Positions 35,178-43,821 of a stretch of DNA of 57,169 bases are shown here, piece after piece. The position numbers and the translations under genes were made by a program. The notes beneath the pieces were generated by a model. That model saw only the letters and a list, made by a program, of their open reading frames with translations, was not told where the DNA came from and searched no databases. The DNA is from Halovivax asiaticus JCM 14624 (GTDB lineage Archaea > Halobacteriota > Halobacteria > Halobacteriales > Natrialbaceae), in contig NZ_AOIQ01000013.1 in assembly GCF_000337515.1 (NCBI RefSeq), positions 36,590 to 93,758 on the forward strand, written 5' to 3'. The stretch's first letter is position 1; the number at the start of each line of letters is the position of its first letter.

Positions 35178-36985
35178 TGAGGAAAAAATCCAAAGCCGGA
35201 ATCTCAATATCTCTCGCCTTTCTTTCTATCGCCACAATCATTGCCTGCAAGAGCCCTTCGGCTTATGAAGTTTCGATATATTCCGGAACACCAATACTTT
35301 ATTGGGTATTTTTGACTGCATCAATATTAGTCGCAACGTCTCTGGTGGTGACAGGGACAAGGCCTTACACGGGAATAGTACTATTTTCGACTGCGTTACT
35401 CACTGTCGTGAGTCTACCTCTTCTACGAGGCTATTGGCTGGTTGGTAGCGGGGACCCAATGAGCCACCTCAGCCAGGCATATCAAGTCGCAAACGGCATG
35501 AACCTCCTTTCAACATTTTACCCGGGGATGCCCTCACTTGTCGAGATAAACCGGGAAGTAACAAATCAATCCGCGCGGGTAATTCTGATGTCCTTAGGAC
35601 CAATTTTCTTTCTCGTCTTTGTCGTTTTCATCGGGCTGATTACTAGGCAATTGACGCTAAAATCTCGTGGCCTAATTGTCGGTGTAATCATCGGGTTGAT
35701 GCTGCTCCCGATTAATCTCGTTGCGACGCACCTGTATCCTCACCCGAACTCATTCACGATCCTATTTGCATCAATTGGGATTTTTCTTTCAATCACGATG
35801 CTTCGGTCCCCGGACCGGGATAAGTTCACCTCTCTCTTTGTTTTTATTATTGCGATGATCGCCTACCACCCACAACATGCATTAAACATGATCGCAGTTT
35901 TGGCCGTCTTCGGGATATCATGGGAGTTTACAGACAGGAGTTCGCCTCGTATTCTCCGGAACCCATTAGTTTCTGTATCCTCAGTTATGGCCGTAATTTG
36001 GACAACGTGGGTCCTTGCTCAATCGCGATTCGAGCAATCCTTTGTTAGTGTTGTGAAAGGTATACTCTCAGCCGGTCAAACGGACGTGACTGCCGGGCGT
36101 GGAGACACCTTAGCTCAGTTAGGATCTGGCATCGTGGAACTCACCCTTCGGCTATTTTTCATCGATCTACTAGCTCTCATATTCGGGGCGGTTAGCGGAA
36201 TATTCGCATTAGCGTGGGCCGCTCGCCGGGCCGGCTTAGAAAGTTCGCTTCTAAGAGCCATTCCGATTAAGAAGGTGGCAACCGACCACAAGACGGTATT
36301 CTGCATCATCACTACCTTCATTCCCGTAATTGCCTTCTTCGGGATATTCCTCGCGTCCGGAGTGACACAGCAATTTATGCGGTTCTTTGGTTTTGGGATG
36401 TTTCTCGCGTCGATTATAATCGCCGTCGGACTCCATCAGACGCTGGAACTGGCTCCTCGGGAGCCTAGATCGACAGGTGCGGCGATCGTTTTAACAATTA
36501 TACTCACTACGTCACTTGTCGGTGCAAGTCTCACATATCACAGTTCTCCGATGATCTTTCAGGACACTGGACATGTCACCGAAGCCTCAGTCGAGGGGTT
36601 CGAAACACAATTTGATTATCACAACGGCGTTGAAATGATGGGGACCCGAACTCCAGTCTGGCGTTATGCAGTTGCACTAGAACCTGGAGAAGAAAGCCCT
36701 ATGCTCAAGTATACCGGAGTCTTCAGAGAGAACCCACCCCCAGATCACTTTGCAAATCAATCGTTGCATCAAAGATACGAAACGGACCGAGTCTTGATGA
36801 CGACAGCCAAGGGGCGATGGCTTGATACGACCCTATATGATAATATTCGGTACTCATCGGACGATTACGCATATTTGGACCGTCAACCGGGGATCGATAA
36901 AACGTACGACAATGGTGACGTGAGATCCTACTTTATCCATAGTAACGATACATCGATGGTGGAGGAAGAGACCACTTCAGAATGA
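35174..36985 (+). CDS. Multi-pass membrane protein, possible GT-C-type transferase or polymerase
   Basis: A 603-residue protein with about 12 membrane helices followed by a soluble domain of about 120 residues at the C terminus. After the third helix a loop reads GSGDPMSHLSQAYQVANGMN; an acidic motif in this early loop is typical of GT-C glycosyltransferases and oligosaccharyl-transfer enzymes. A further loop has PHPNSFTILFASIG. The layout fits haloarchaeal proteins of polysaccharide clusters that are annotated only as membrane proteins. It lacks the WWDxG motif of AglB. The N terminus MMRKKSKAGIS is basic and cytoplasmic. It is AT-rich like its neighbours. Transfer or polymerisation of the glycan is inference. 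Confidence 0.75.
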   Translation: MMRKKSKAGISISLAFLSIATIIACKSPSAYEVSIYSGTPILYWVFLTASILVATSLVVTGTRPYTGIVLFSTALLTVVSLPLLRGYWLVGSGDPMSHLSQAYQVANGMNLLSTFYPGMPSLVEINREVTNQSARVILMSLGPIFFLVFVVFIGLITRQLTLKSRGLIVGVIIGLMLLPINLVATHLYPHPNSFTILFASIGIFLSITMLRSPDRDKFTSLFVFIIAMIAYHPQHALNMIAVLAVFGISWEFTDRSSPRILRNPLVSVSSVMAVIWTTWVLAQSRFEQSFVSVVKGILSAGQTDVTAGRGDTLAQLGSGIVELTLRLFFIDLLALIFGAVSGIFALAWAARRAGLESSLLRAIPIKKVATDHKTVFCIITTFIPVIAFFGIFLASGVTQQFMRFFGFGMFLASIIIAVGLHQTLELAPREPRSTGAAIVLTIILTTSLVGASLTYHSSPMIFQDTGHVTEASVEGFETQFDYHNGVEMMGTRTPVWRYAVALEPGEESPMLKYTGVFRENPPPDHFANQSLHQRYETDRVLMTTAKGRWLDTTLYDNIRYSSDDYAYLDRQPGIDKTYDNGDVRSYFIHSNDTSMVEEETTSE

Positions 36986-37100
36986 TCGGTTGAGAATTTT
37001 GCTCCACTGCACAGACGCTTGGAGAGCGACGACACCAAGAGGGAGTAGGATATAGTCACTACATCTCTGATGGACCGCTAGCATATATCAATAAAGGAGA

Positions 37101-38033
37101 CTACTGATTATCGATGGATCGATTATAGACATCCAGAATTCTGTTTGCCATCCGCGAAAGTCCTATTGTATCTATCAATTTTTCACGTCCATCCGACCGT
37201 CTACTGTCATCAAGCACACACTGCAAATGGTGCTCCAATTCTTCCTCGGTCTTGCTAACGTATGAATTTTCAATGCGAGATAAAACTTGTTCCGCGAAAC
37301 CAACATCGGTTGAAACGACAGGGACGTTACAGAGGGCTGCCTCTTTGATAACCATTGGTCCGCTCTCCCTTCGAGATGTTACTAATAAAGAGTCACTTGC
37401 ATTCATATATACAGGCATCGATTCATGAGGGATTCCGGAAACTGATTGAAGACATATATCTGCATCTAAATTCCTGACTATTCTTTTAGCCAGATCAAAG
37501 CGTTTTATTGATCTAGATTTTGGATATGGGAATAGCACAATGGTTTTCTCTTGATCCCATCCCAATTGACTCCGGGCTTCCTCTTTCTCAATCGGACGGA
37601 AAACAGAAGGGTCCACACCAAACGGAATCACCGAATGGTCAACAGGCAAATATGGCGACATAGCCGGGGAAGGAACAATGACTTCATCTGCAAAACGACT
37701 ACAGATGCGGCACATTTTTTGATATCTCTCCATGAGATCTGTTCCCCAGAAAGTCAGCACAACCGGGCAAGATAATTGCCCAAGGGCAAAAGGAGCTACT
37801 TTACCATTATTCGCATGTATTATATCATACTCCCCCAATGGTTCTTTTAGTATATCAGGATATAGTTTAAAATAGTCAAAGTGCGTCCTGGATATGCTTT
37901 GCTGTTCTTGATAGCTTTCGCTTTGATCGCCGGGAGACAGGTGTGTAATGTCGCATCCTTCTTCTTCTAACGCTTTTATTTGATTTTGATAAAATGGAGA
38001 GTATTGATTCGTTACTATCGAAAGTACCTTCAT
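37101..38033 (-). CDS. Glycosyltransferase family 4
   Basis: A 310-residue GT-B fold glycosyltransferase. The N-terminal half (MKVLSIVTNQYSPFYQNQIK, then YDIIHANNGKVAPFALGQL) is the acceptor domain. The C-terminal half has VIPFGVDPSVFRP and the E-x7-E motif ESGPMVIKEA, which binds the sugar nucleotide of a retaining GT4. It is cytoplasmic and adds one sugar to a growing lipid-linked glycan; donor and acceptor are unknown. The coding sequence is strongly AT-rich. The downstream end is 115 bp from the membrane protein on the opposite strand (convergent). Confidence 0.92.
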   Translation of the reverse strand: MKVLSIVTNQYSPFYQNQIKALEEEGCDITHLSPGDQSESYQEQQSISRTHFDYFKLYPDILKEPLGEYDIIHANNGKVAPFALGQLSCPVVLTFWGTDLMERYQKMCRICSRFADEVIVPSPAMSPYLPVDHSVIPFGVDPSVFRPIEKEEARSQLGWDQEKTIVLFPYPKSRSIKRFDLAKRIVRNLDADICLQSVSGIPHESMPVYMNASDSLLVTSRRESGPMVIKEAALCNVPVVSTDVGFAEQVLSRIENSYVSKTEEELEHHLQCVLDDSRRSDGREKLIDTIGLSRMANRILDVYNRSIDNQ

Positions 38034-38104
38034 GATTATTTTATATTTTGTAGTTGATGGTTATTGATTCGACTAGGGCGATAGTAGGTCGTAGTTTTGT
38101 CTTC

Positions 38105-39169
38105 TTATAGACTTTCAGTGAGTATCGAAACTATGGCTTCTGCAGCAGTACCATTACCATAAGGGGATGGTTTGTCATCGACGTTCTGATCTCTCGTAAG
38201 TTGGTTCTCAATCTTTCTCTGATTGGCACCGACGAGGACGTTCCACCCACTCTCGACGGTCTCGACCCACTCCGTCTCGTCGCGCATCGTCACGCAGGGC
38301 GTGTCGAGATAGAAGGCTTCCTTCTGGACGCCGCCGGAGTCCGTCGCGACTCGCTCGGCCCCGTCGAGCAGCCGAACGAAATCCAGATACCCAACTGGAT
38401 CGACGACCTCGAGTTCGTCGGTCGCACGCTCCCAGAACCCGTAGTATTTGAGCCGCTCTTCCGTCCGCGGGTGGACCGGAAAGACCACGGGCAGGGGCAC
38501 CGCGGAAAGCCCGTCCAGGATCGCCTCGAGTCGATCGGGATCGTCGGTGTTACTCGCGCGGTGGACCGTCGACAGGATGTATTCGCCGTCCGCGAGGCCC
38601 AGCTCGTCGAGGATGGTCGATCGCTCCGCGGCCACTTCCCTGGCCCAGAGAATGGAGTCGTACATCACGTCGCCGACGACGTGGACGCCCTCCGTAATGC
38701 CCTCCTCGGCGAGCGTTTCAGCAGCCGACTCGCTCGGTGCGAATAGCAGGTCCGACGCGTGATCCGTAAGCACGCGGTTGATCTCCTCGGGCATCTCGCG
38801 GTTGTAACTCCGCAATCCGGCTTCGACGTGTGCGACCAGCGGGTCGATCTTTGCCCCCGCGATCGCGCCGGCCAGTGTCGAATTCGTATCGCCGTAGAGC
38901 AACACGACGTCGGGCGCCTCGGATTCGATCAGCTCTTCGATTCCCTCGAGCATCGTAGCCGTCTGTCGCCCGTGGGTATCGGAACCGACACCCAGATTAT
39001 AATCCGGTTCGGGGATGCCGAGTTCGTCGAAGAAGACGTCGGAGAGCTCTTCGTCGTAGTGTTGACCCGTGTGGACGAGAACCTCCTCGTGATCCGTCCG
39101 AAGCTCCCGGGAGACGGCAAACGCCTTGATGAACTGGGGGCGAGCGCCGACAATCGTTAATATCTTCAT
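38105..39169 (-). CDS. wecB: UDP-N-acetylglucosamine 2-epimerase (non-hydrolysing)
   Basis: A 354-residue WecB-type epimerase. It interconverts UDP-GlcNAc and UDP-ManNAc, or in WbpI-like members the 2,3-diacetamido uronic acid forms. Motifs include ILTIVGARPQFIKAFAVSRE, TGQHYDEELSDVFF, VLLYGDTNSTLAGAIAG, HVEAGLRSYNREMPEE and TDSGGVQKEAFYL, covering the UDP site and catalytic acid residues. The first about 310 codons are GC-rich like the host, but the last about 40 codons are AT-rich, so the gene looks mosaic. It overlaps the DUF354 gene by four bases (ATGA). Given the neighbouring Wbp-like genes, it may act as WbpI. Confidence 0.93.
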   Translation of the reverse strand: MKILTIVGARPQFIKAFAVSRELRTDHEEVLVHTGQHYDEELSDVFFDELGIPEPDYNLGVGSDTHGRQTATMLEGIEELIESEAPDVVLLYGDTNSTLAGAIAGAKIDPLVAHVEAGLRSYNREMPEEINRVLTDHASDLLFAPSESAAETLAEEGITEGVHVVGDVMYDSILWAREVAAERSTILDELGLADGEYILSTVHRASNTDDPDRLEAILDGLSAVPLPVVFPVHPRTEERLKYYGFWERATDELEVVDPVGYLDFVRLLDGAERVATDSGGVQKEAFYLDTPCVTMRDETEWVETVESGWNVLVGANQRKIENQLTRDQNVDDKPSPYGNGTAAEAIVSILTESL

Positions 39170-40212
39170 GAATCTGACTCCCCTAATTTGTATATCATCT
39201 CAAGCATGAAGTCAGTGACGTCAATTTTGTCTTCAATTAGTTGTTCACGTTTCTGTCGCCATCTATCTTGTGCGTCTGAGTCTGCGATTAGTTCACCAAC
39301 AATTTCGAGCGTCTCACCCTCCTCTGTACGTGAGTAGAGAAGATCGTACTCTTGTTCTAGTTCGGCGAAATTGCTCATATCCCCCTCGCCAGCAAATGAA
39401 TTCGATCTCACAGCAGGAGTCCCAAGAATTGCTGCTTCAGTCGCCATCGTTTGTGAATCGCCAGCGTACAGGTTTGCATAGTAGAGCAAGTCATGAATTT
39501 GGGTCGGCGGAATGGGGAGACGGTAATCTTCGAACTCATCAGGGAGCGGGTCTTCACTAGTAATATACACATCCCCATAGTCTGAAAGGGCTGAGACTAA
39601 TTCCCGTTTTGCCTCTGTTGAAAAGCCCTTGTGACCAACATCGTGATGTGCACCCCACGAAACAAAGCGCAACACGGAGTAAGGATCGTTCGGGTCGATA
39701 TCGTGGTCTTTGAGAGAATCGGGGTCGGGTCTGAATCGGTCTGGATGGAGATACGCAAGTTCATGATATCCATCATATCTCTCCTGTTTCTCGCCAAGAT
39801 CTGCGTTGAAGTTCGCTGGTGTGCAAATTTTGTCCGCGAATGGATGTGTGAGCTTCGACGCGAGATGTGCAGGTTCACTGTCGTTGAAAACGACTTTGGG
39901 GCACCCAACCAGCCGGGAAGCGTGAGCGGCTGGTGGGCTCGCAACACTCAGAATGATGTCGGGGTTGTACGAGCGTGCGATCTTGATGGTACGAAACTCG
40001 CGTTTTGCCCATTCTGTAATAAGATCAAACTTTCTCGAACCCATCGCTGATAGCGGGGTGTGGTCAATTCCATACTGATCAAGGAGTGTTATCGTGATTT
40101 CTTTGTCTCTGGATAATACCCGTGTCGCATGTCCACTTGATTCGAGTTCCGCAATAGTGTGTTTGAACAGGTGTACATGAGCAGGATGACCTATATCGAA
40201 AAGTATCTTCAT
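39166..40212 (-). CDS. DUF354 protein, GT-B-like
   Basis: A 348-residue protein of the DUF354 family, found in archaea and some bacteria next to UDP-GlcNAc 2-epimerase genes. It begins MKILFDIGHPAHVHLFKHTI, the family signature. Its organisation (Rossmann-like N and C halves, AGDSQTMATEAAILGTPAVR in the C half) resembles glycosyltransferase/epimerase GT-B folds, so a role in sugar transfer is likely but not shown. It is translationally coupled to the epimerase through a 4-bp overlap. Its DNA is moderately AT-rich, and the composition step to the GC-rich GT2 gene falls just upstream (40213-40260). Confidence 0.88.
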   Translation of the reverse strand: MKILFDIGHPAHVHLFKHTIAELESSGHATRVLSRDKEITITLLDQYGIDHTPLSAMGSRKFDLITEWAKREFRTIKIARSYNPDIILSVASPPAAHASRLVGCPKVVFNDSEPAHLASKLTHPFADKICTPANFNADLGEKQERYDGYHELAYLHPDRFRPDPDSLKDHDIDPNDPYSVLRFVSWGAHHDVGHKGFSTEAKRELVSALSDYGDVYITSEDPLPDEFEDYRLPIPPTQIHDLLYYANLYAGDSQTMATEAAILGTPAVRSNSFAGEGDMSNFAELEQEYDLLYSRTEEGETLEIVGELIADSDAQDRWRQKREQLIEDKIDVTDFMLEMIYKLGESDS

Positions 40213-40251
40213 GGATTGTTTGAATGGGGTTCAAAGATTGCAATTGAATCT

Positions 40252-41355
40252 CTAGTCACGAATCTGAACCTCTTTGGACTCGTTGACCTGCATGTCGAAC
40301 AGCATGGCGAACATGATGAACATGCTGCCCATCGTGAACAGCATCAGGCTCGATGATGCCCGCATGAACAGCGGGTTACCTAGAACGACCTTTTCGTACA
40401 CGGACCACATCCCGCCGAGCAGCCCCAGCAGCGCCGTCCCGGCCCCGAAGTAGTAAAACAGGGCCAGCGGGTGGAAGTCGAGCACGAGGTACTTCACTTT
40501 CAGCCGCCAGAGGAAGTTCTTCAGCAGCATGCCCGACACTTTCCGCATGTACACCGAGTACTTGATGCTGCTTTCCTCGTCGCCGTAGACGGCCGGCATC
40601 GCGACGTCGGCCACGCGCATCCCCTTGGCGTTTAACTTCACCAGGAGGTCGTTGCAGTAGCCGTAGTACTCGTACATGTTCCCGATGCCGACGTTGTCCA
40701 GGGCGTAGTACGAGATAGCCGTGTAGCCGTTCTGGGGATCCATCGTCTTCCAGTAGCCCGACGAAATCTTCGTCAGGAAGGTCAGGACCGAATTCCCCAC
40801 GAAGCGCCACTTCGACATCCCCTGTCGGTACTCCCGGTACAGTAAGCGGTTGCCCTTCGTGTAGTCGGCCTCGTCCTCGACGATCGGGTCGAGGAACTTG
40901 TACAGGATGTCTGGATCCATCTGCCCGTCGCCACCCATCACGGCCGTGATGTCGATCTCGTCCTCGAGCGCCCGCTGGTAGCCGGTCTTGATCGCACCAC
41001 CGACGCCGCGGTTCACCTCGTGCTGGATCGGCACCACGCGACGGTCGAAGACCGCTGCCACAGAGTTGCTGGCCGAGTCAGCCGCTCCTTCAGTCGCGAC
41101 GACACCGCCGTCGGCAGTCACGCGGTCCGACTCGACATCCGCCAGAACATCGTCTTCGTCGTAGTTGACGGCCGCGGGTTCGCTGTTCTCCCGCTCGGCG
41201 TGTTCCCGGATCTCCGCCCAGGTGCCGTCGGTCGAGCAGTCGTCGACGACGTACAGCCGGTCGGCGTACGCCGGCATCGTCTCGATCACGTCGCCGACGA
41301 ACCCCTCCTCGTTGTAGGCAGGTACGACGACGCCGATGGTGTGGTCTCTATACAC
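40252..41355 (-). CDS. Glycosyltransferase family 2, dolichol-phosphate type
   Basis: A 367-residue GT-A enzyme with two C-terminal membrane helices. Motifs: VVPAYNEEGFVGDVIE (UDP/GDP base), LYVVDDCSTDGTW, GVGGAIKTGYQRALE and MGGDGQMDPD (metal-binding D-x-D equivalent). This resembles dolichyl-phosphate mannose/glucose synthases and haloarchaeal AglJ/AglD-like enzymes that start or extend N-glycans on dolichyl phosphate. An acidic insertion of about 45 residues sits between the second strand and the GVGG motif (around residues 62-105). The GC-rich DNA matches the operon upstream (20 bp from the dehydrogenase), of which it is probably the last gene. Confidence 0.92.
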   Translation of the reverse strand: MYRDHTIGVVVPAYNEEGFVGDVIETMPAYADRLYVVDDCSTDGTWAEIREHAERENSEPAAVNYDEDDVLADVESDRVTADGGVVATEGAADSASNSVAAVFDRRVVPIQHEVNRGVGGAIKTGYQRALEDEIDITAVMGGDGQMDPDILYKFLDPIVEDEADYTKGNRLLYREYRQGMSKWRFVGNSVLTFLTKISSGYWKTMDPQNGYTAISYYALDNVGIGNMYEYYGYCNDLLVKLNAKGMRVADVAMPAVYGDEESSIKYSVYMRKVSGMLLKNFLWRLKVKYLVLDFHPLALFYYFGAGTALLGLLGGMWSVYEKVVLGNPLFMRASSSLMLFTMGSMFIMFAMLFDMQVNESKEVQIRD

Positions 41356-41375
41356 GTCTCACTCGCCCCCGTTCG

Positions 41376-42818
41376 TTACTCATCATAACCCACCCCAATC
41401 GTGTACACGTCTCCCTCCACTGTGCCCTCTTCGAGTGCGTCTCGTCCATCGATCACCAGCGGAGGGGTACCGTCCTTTCGACTCACGTCTCCCCACCGAA
41501 TCGACTCGAACTCGTCGTGTGGCGTCACCAGGACGACCGTGTCCACGTCCATGTCGGACACTTCCTCGAGCTCGACCGGCTCCAGCGAAAACTCCTCGAA
41601 CGACTTCAGCATCGGGTCGACGCCGTAGACGTCGGCCCCCGCCTCAGACAGTTGCTCCGCAATCGGGATCGACGGCGATGCGCGAATCTCCTCGACGCCC
41701 GGCCGATAGGTCAGCCCGAGGACGACCACCGATGCCTCGGATAGCTCTGTGCCATCCTCGGCCAGCCCGTCTCGAACCTTCTCGACCGTGTACGCCGGCA
41801 TCGAGTCGTTGACCGCACGGGCCGTCTCCAAAAGCGTCGAGTCCGTCTCGAACGGCTCGATGAGGAAGTATGGGTAGTACGGTATGCAGTGGCCGCCGAC
41901 ACCCGGCCCGGGATCGTGGATGTCACAGAACGGCTGGGTGTTCGCGACGTCGATCGCCTCGCGGATGTCGATCCCGAGCTCGTCCGTGTACGTCCCCAGC
42001 TCGTTCGCCAGGGCGATGTTGACGTCGCGGTAGAGCCCCTCGAAGACTTTCACACACTCCGCGGTCGTCGCGTCCGAAGTCGTCAGCACACCCTTCGAGT
42101 TGATCTCCTCGTAGATCAGTTGCGCCACGCGCGCACTCTCGTCGTCGACGCCGCCGACGACCTTCGGGTACGCCCCGCGGATGTCCTCCAGTGCCCGCCC
42201 GGACGACGTCCGCTCGGGACAGAACGCGAGGCCGAACTCGTCGCGATCCAGTCCGGAGACCGACTCCAGCGTGGGCAACACGCGGTCCGCGGTCGTTCGC
42301 GGCGGAACCGTACACTCGATGATGACCTGGTCGCCCGCCGACAGTCCGCGAGCGATGTCCTCGACGACCGCGTCGAGGATCGCCAGGTCGGGTTCGTGAG
42401 CGTCCGTGATCGGCGTCGGCACGATGACGACGTGAATCGACGCGTCTTCGGCTGCTGCCCGCGGCTCCGACGTCGCCGTCAACGCGTCGTCGGCCGCGAG
42501 TTCCCCGACCAGATCCGCCAATCCGGGTTCGCGTTTGACGTGACAGCCGCCGTCGGTGATCGTCTCGACGACGGCCGGGTCGACGTCCGCGCCGGTAACG
42601 TTGCCACAGGTTTCGGCGAACACCGACGCGAGCGGGAGGCCCATCTTCCCGAGTCCGTAGACCGCGACCGGTATCTCGCCGTCGAGGAACGATGCCCGCT
42701 GGACGGCCTCGTCGGCCGCCGACTCGTACAGCGACGTCACCGGTTCCGCGACCGCATGCCCACCGTCGGTTCGTGTCTCACCCCCTGCCGCGCTCATGTC
42801 CTCACGCCAGTCAGTCAT
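41376..42818 (-). CDS. UDP-GlcNAc/ManNAc 6-dehydrogenase (WbpA/WecC-like)
   Basis: A 480-residue nucleotide-sugar dehydrogenase. It oxidises the C6 hydroxyl of a UDP-HexNAc to a carboxylate in two NAD-dependent steps. Visible are VAVYGLGKMGLPLASVFAE (NAD site), IVPTPITDAHEPDL, VIIECTVPPRTTADRVLP, and the catalytic cysteine in GPGVGGHCIPYYPYF. A Thr/Gly-rich stretch of about 45 residues precedes the Rossmann domain. ATG at 42818 overlaps the stop codon of the Gfo/Idh gene, so translation is coupled. Because WbpB, E and D partners precede it, UDP-GlcNAc is the likelier substrate; ManNAc cannot be excluded. Confidence 0.92.
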   Translation of the reverse strand: MTDWREDMSAAGGETRTDGGHAVAEPVTSLYESAADEAVQRASFLDGEIPVAVYGLGKMGLPLASVFAETCGNVTGADVDPAVVETITDGGCHVKREPGLADLVGELAADDALTATSEPRAAAEDASIHVVIVPTPITDAHEPDLAILDAVVEDIARGLSAGDQVIIECTVPPRTTADRVLPTLESVSGLDRDEFGLAFCPERTSSGRALEDIRGAYPKVVGGVDDESARVAQLIYEEINSKGVLTTSDATTAECVKVFEGLYRDVNIALANELGTYTDELGIDIREAIDVANTQPFCDIHDPGPGVGGHCIPYYPYFLIEPFETDSTLLETARAVNDSMPAYTVEKVRDGLAEDGTELSEASVVVLGLTYRPGVEEIRASPSIPIAEQLSEAGADVYGVDPMLKSFEEFSLEPVELEEVSDMDVDTVVLVTPHDEFESIRWGDVSRKDGTPPLVIDGRDALEEGTVEGDVYTIGVGYDE

Positions 42819-43821
42819 TAGAGACGAACACCTCCTGTCCGGGTCGGGACGGCTCCTTATCTGCCCCACGAGCTGACTCTTCGATCGACTGGGCCACCGC
42901 CAGTGCCTCGATGCCGTCCTGAACGGTCACCTCCGGAACACCGCCGTCGCGCACGACCTGGCAGAACGACGCGAGCTCCTCCCGGAGGGGTTCCGACGTG
43001 TTCACCGACGGTCGTTCGACGATGCTCTCGTGGGTGAACCGAACGCCGCCGTTGTCTTTGACGTATTCGGGAGCCGAGTTGCGATAGATCTCGATCGACT
43101 GATCGAGGTAGTCGAGTTCGATGAAGCAATCCTCGGCGGTGATCTCGAGCGACCGAACCTTCCGCTGGGTCTTGCGGCTGGCGATCAGCGTGGCCATCGT
43201 CTCGTCGTCGAACGACAGCACCGCCGAGGCGTGACGATTCCCGTCGACACCCGTGCCGTAGGCGTCGCGGGGCGACTGCCCCAGCAGCGAGCAGACGATG
43301 TCGATGTCGTGGATCATCAGATCCATGACGGCGCTGTCGTCGATGGTCCGTTCCGGTGCCGGTCCGAGTCGCTGGGCCTGGATACTGTGGACATCGAAGT
43401 CGTCAATGAGTTTCGACAGTGCCATCACGGCCGGGTTGAATCGCTCGATATGGCCCACCTGAACCGGCAGGTCGGTCCGATCGACCAGTCGGGTGAGGTC
43501 CTCAGCTCGTTCTAACGTCCCCAGCACCGGCTTCTCGACGAAAGGGGCGACCTCGGCTGCTAACGCTTCCTCGACGAGGTCGAAATGGTACTGTGTCGGA
43601 ACCACGATCGAGACCGCGTCGACGCGTTCGAGCAGATCCGTCTGTGACAGCGCTGTCGTGCCGTACTCGTCGGCGATTTCCGCGGCGCGCTCCCGGTCGG
43701 CATCCGCGACACCGACGAGGTGTACATCTCGAAGTTCGTTGTACACTCTGACGTGGTGTTGTCCCATCGAGCCGACGCCGATGACACCAACGTCGAGTTG
43801 GTCGTTTGGATTAGTTTTCAT
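42811..43821 (-). CDS. Gfo/Idh/MocA oxidoreductase (WbpB/WlbA-like)
   Basis: A 336-residue NAD-dependent oxidoreductase. It has the Rossmann motif VGVIGVGSMGQHHVRVY, the EKP motif PFVEKPVLGTLERA of the family, and MDLMIHDIDIVCSLLG with the catalytic-region His-Asp. In WbpB/WlbA enzymes this fold oxidises C3 of UDP-GlcNAcA to the 3-keto sugar, which the adjacent aminotransferase then aminates. The pairing here matches that pathway. It overlaps the aminotransferase by 11 bases and the dehydrogenase by eight, so the three are one transcript. Substrate assignment rests on the neighbours. Confidence 0.9.
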   Translation of the reverse strand: MKTNPNDQLDVGVIGVGSMGQHHVRVYNELRDVHLVGVADADRERAAEIADEYGTTALSQTDLLERVDAVSIVVPTQYHFDLVEEALAAEVAPFVEKPVLGTLERAEDLTRLVDRTDLPVQVGHIERFNPAVMALSKLIDDFDVHSIQAQRLGPAPERTIDDSAVMDLMIHDIDIVCSLLGQSPRDAYGTGVDGNRHASAVLSFDDETMATLIASRKTQRKVRSLEITAEDCFIELDYLDQSIEIYRNSAPEYVKDNGGVRFTHESIVERPSVNTSEPLREELASFCQVVRDGGVPEVTVQDGIEALAVAQSIEESARGADKEPSRPGQEVFVSND

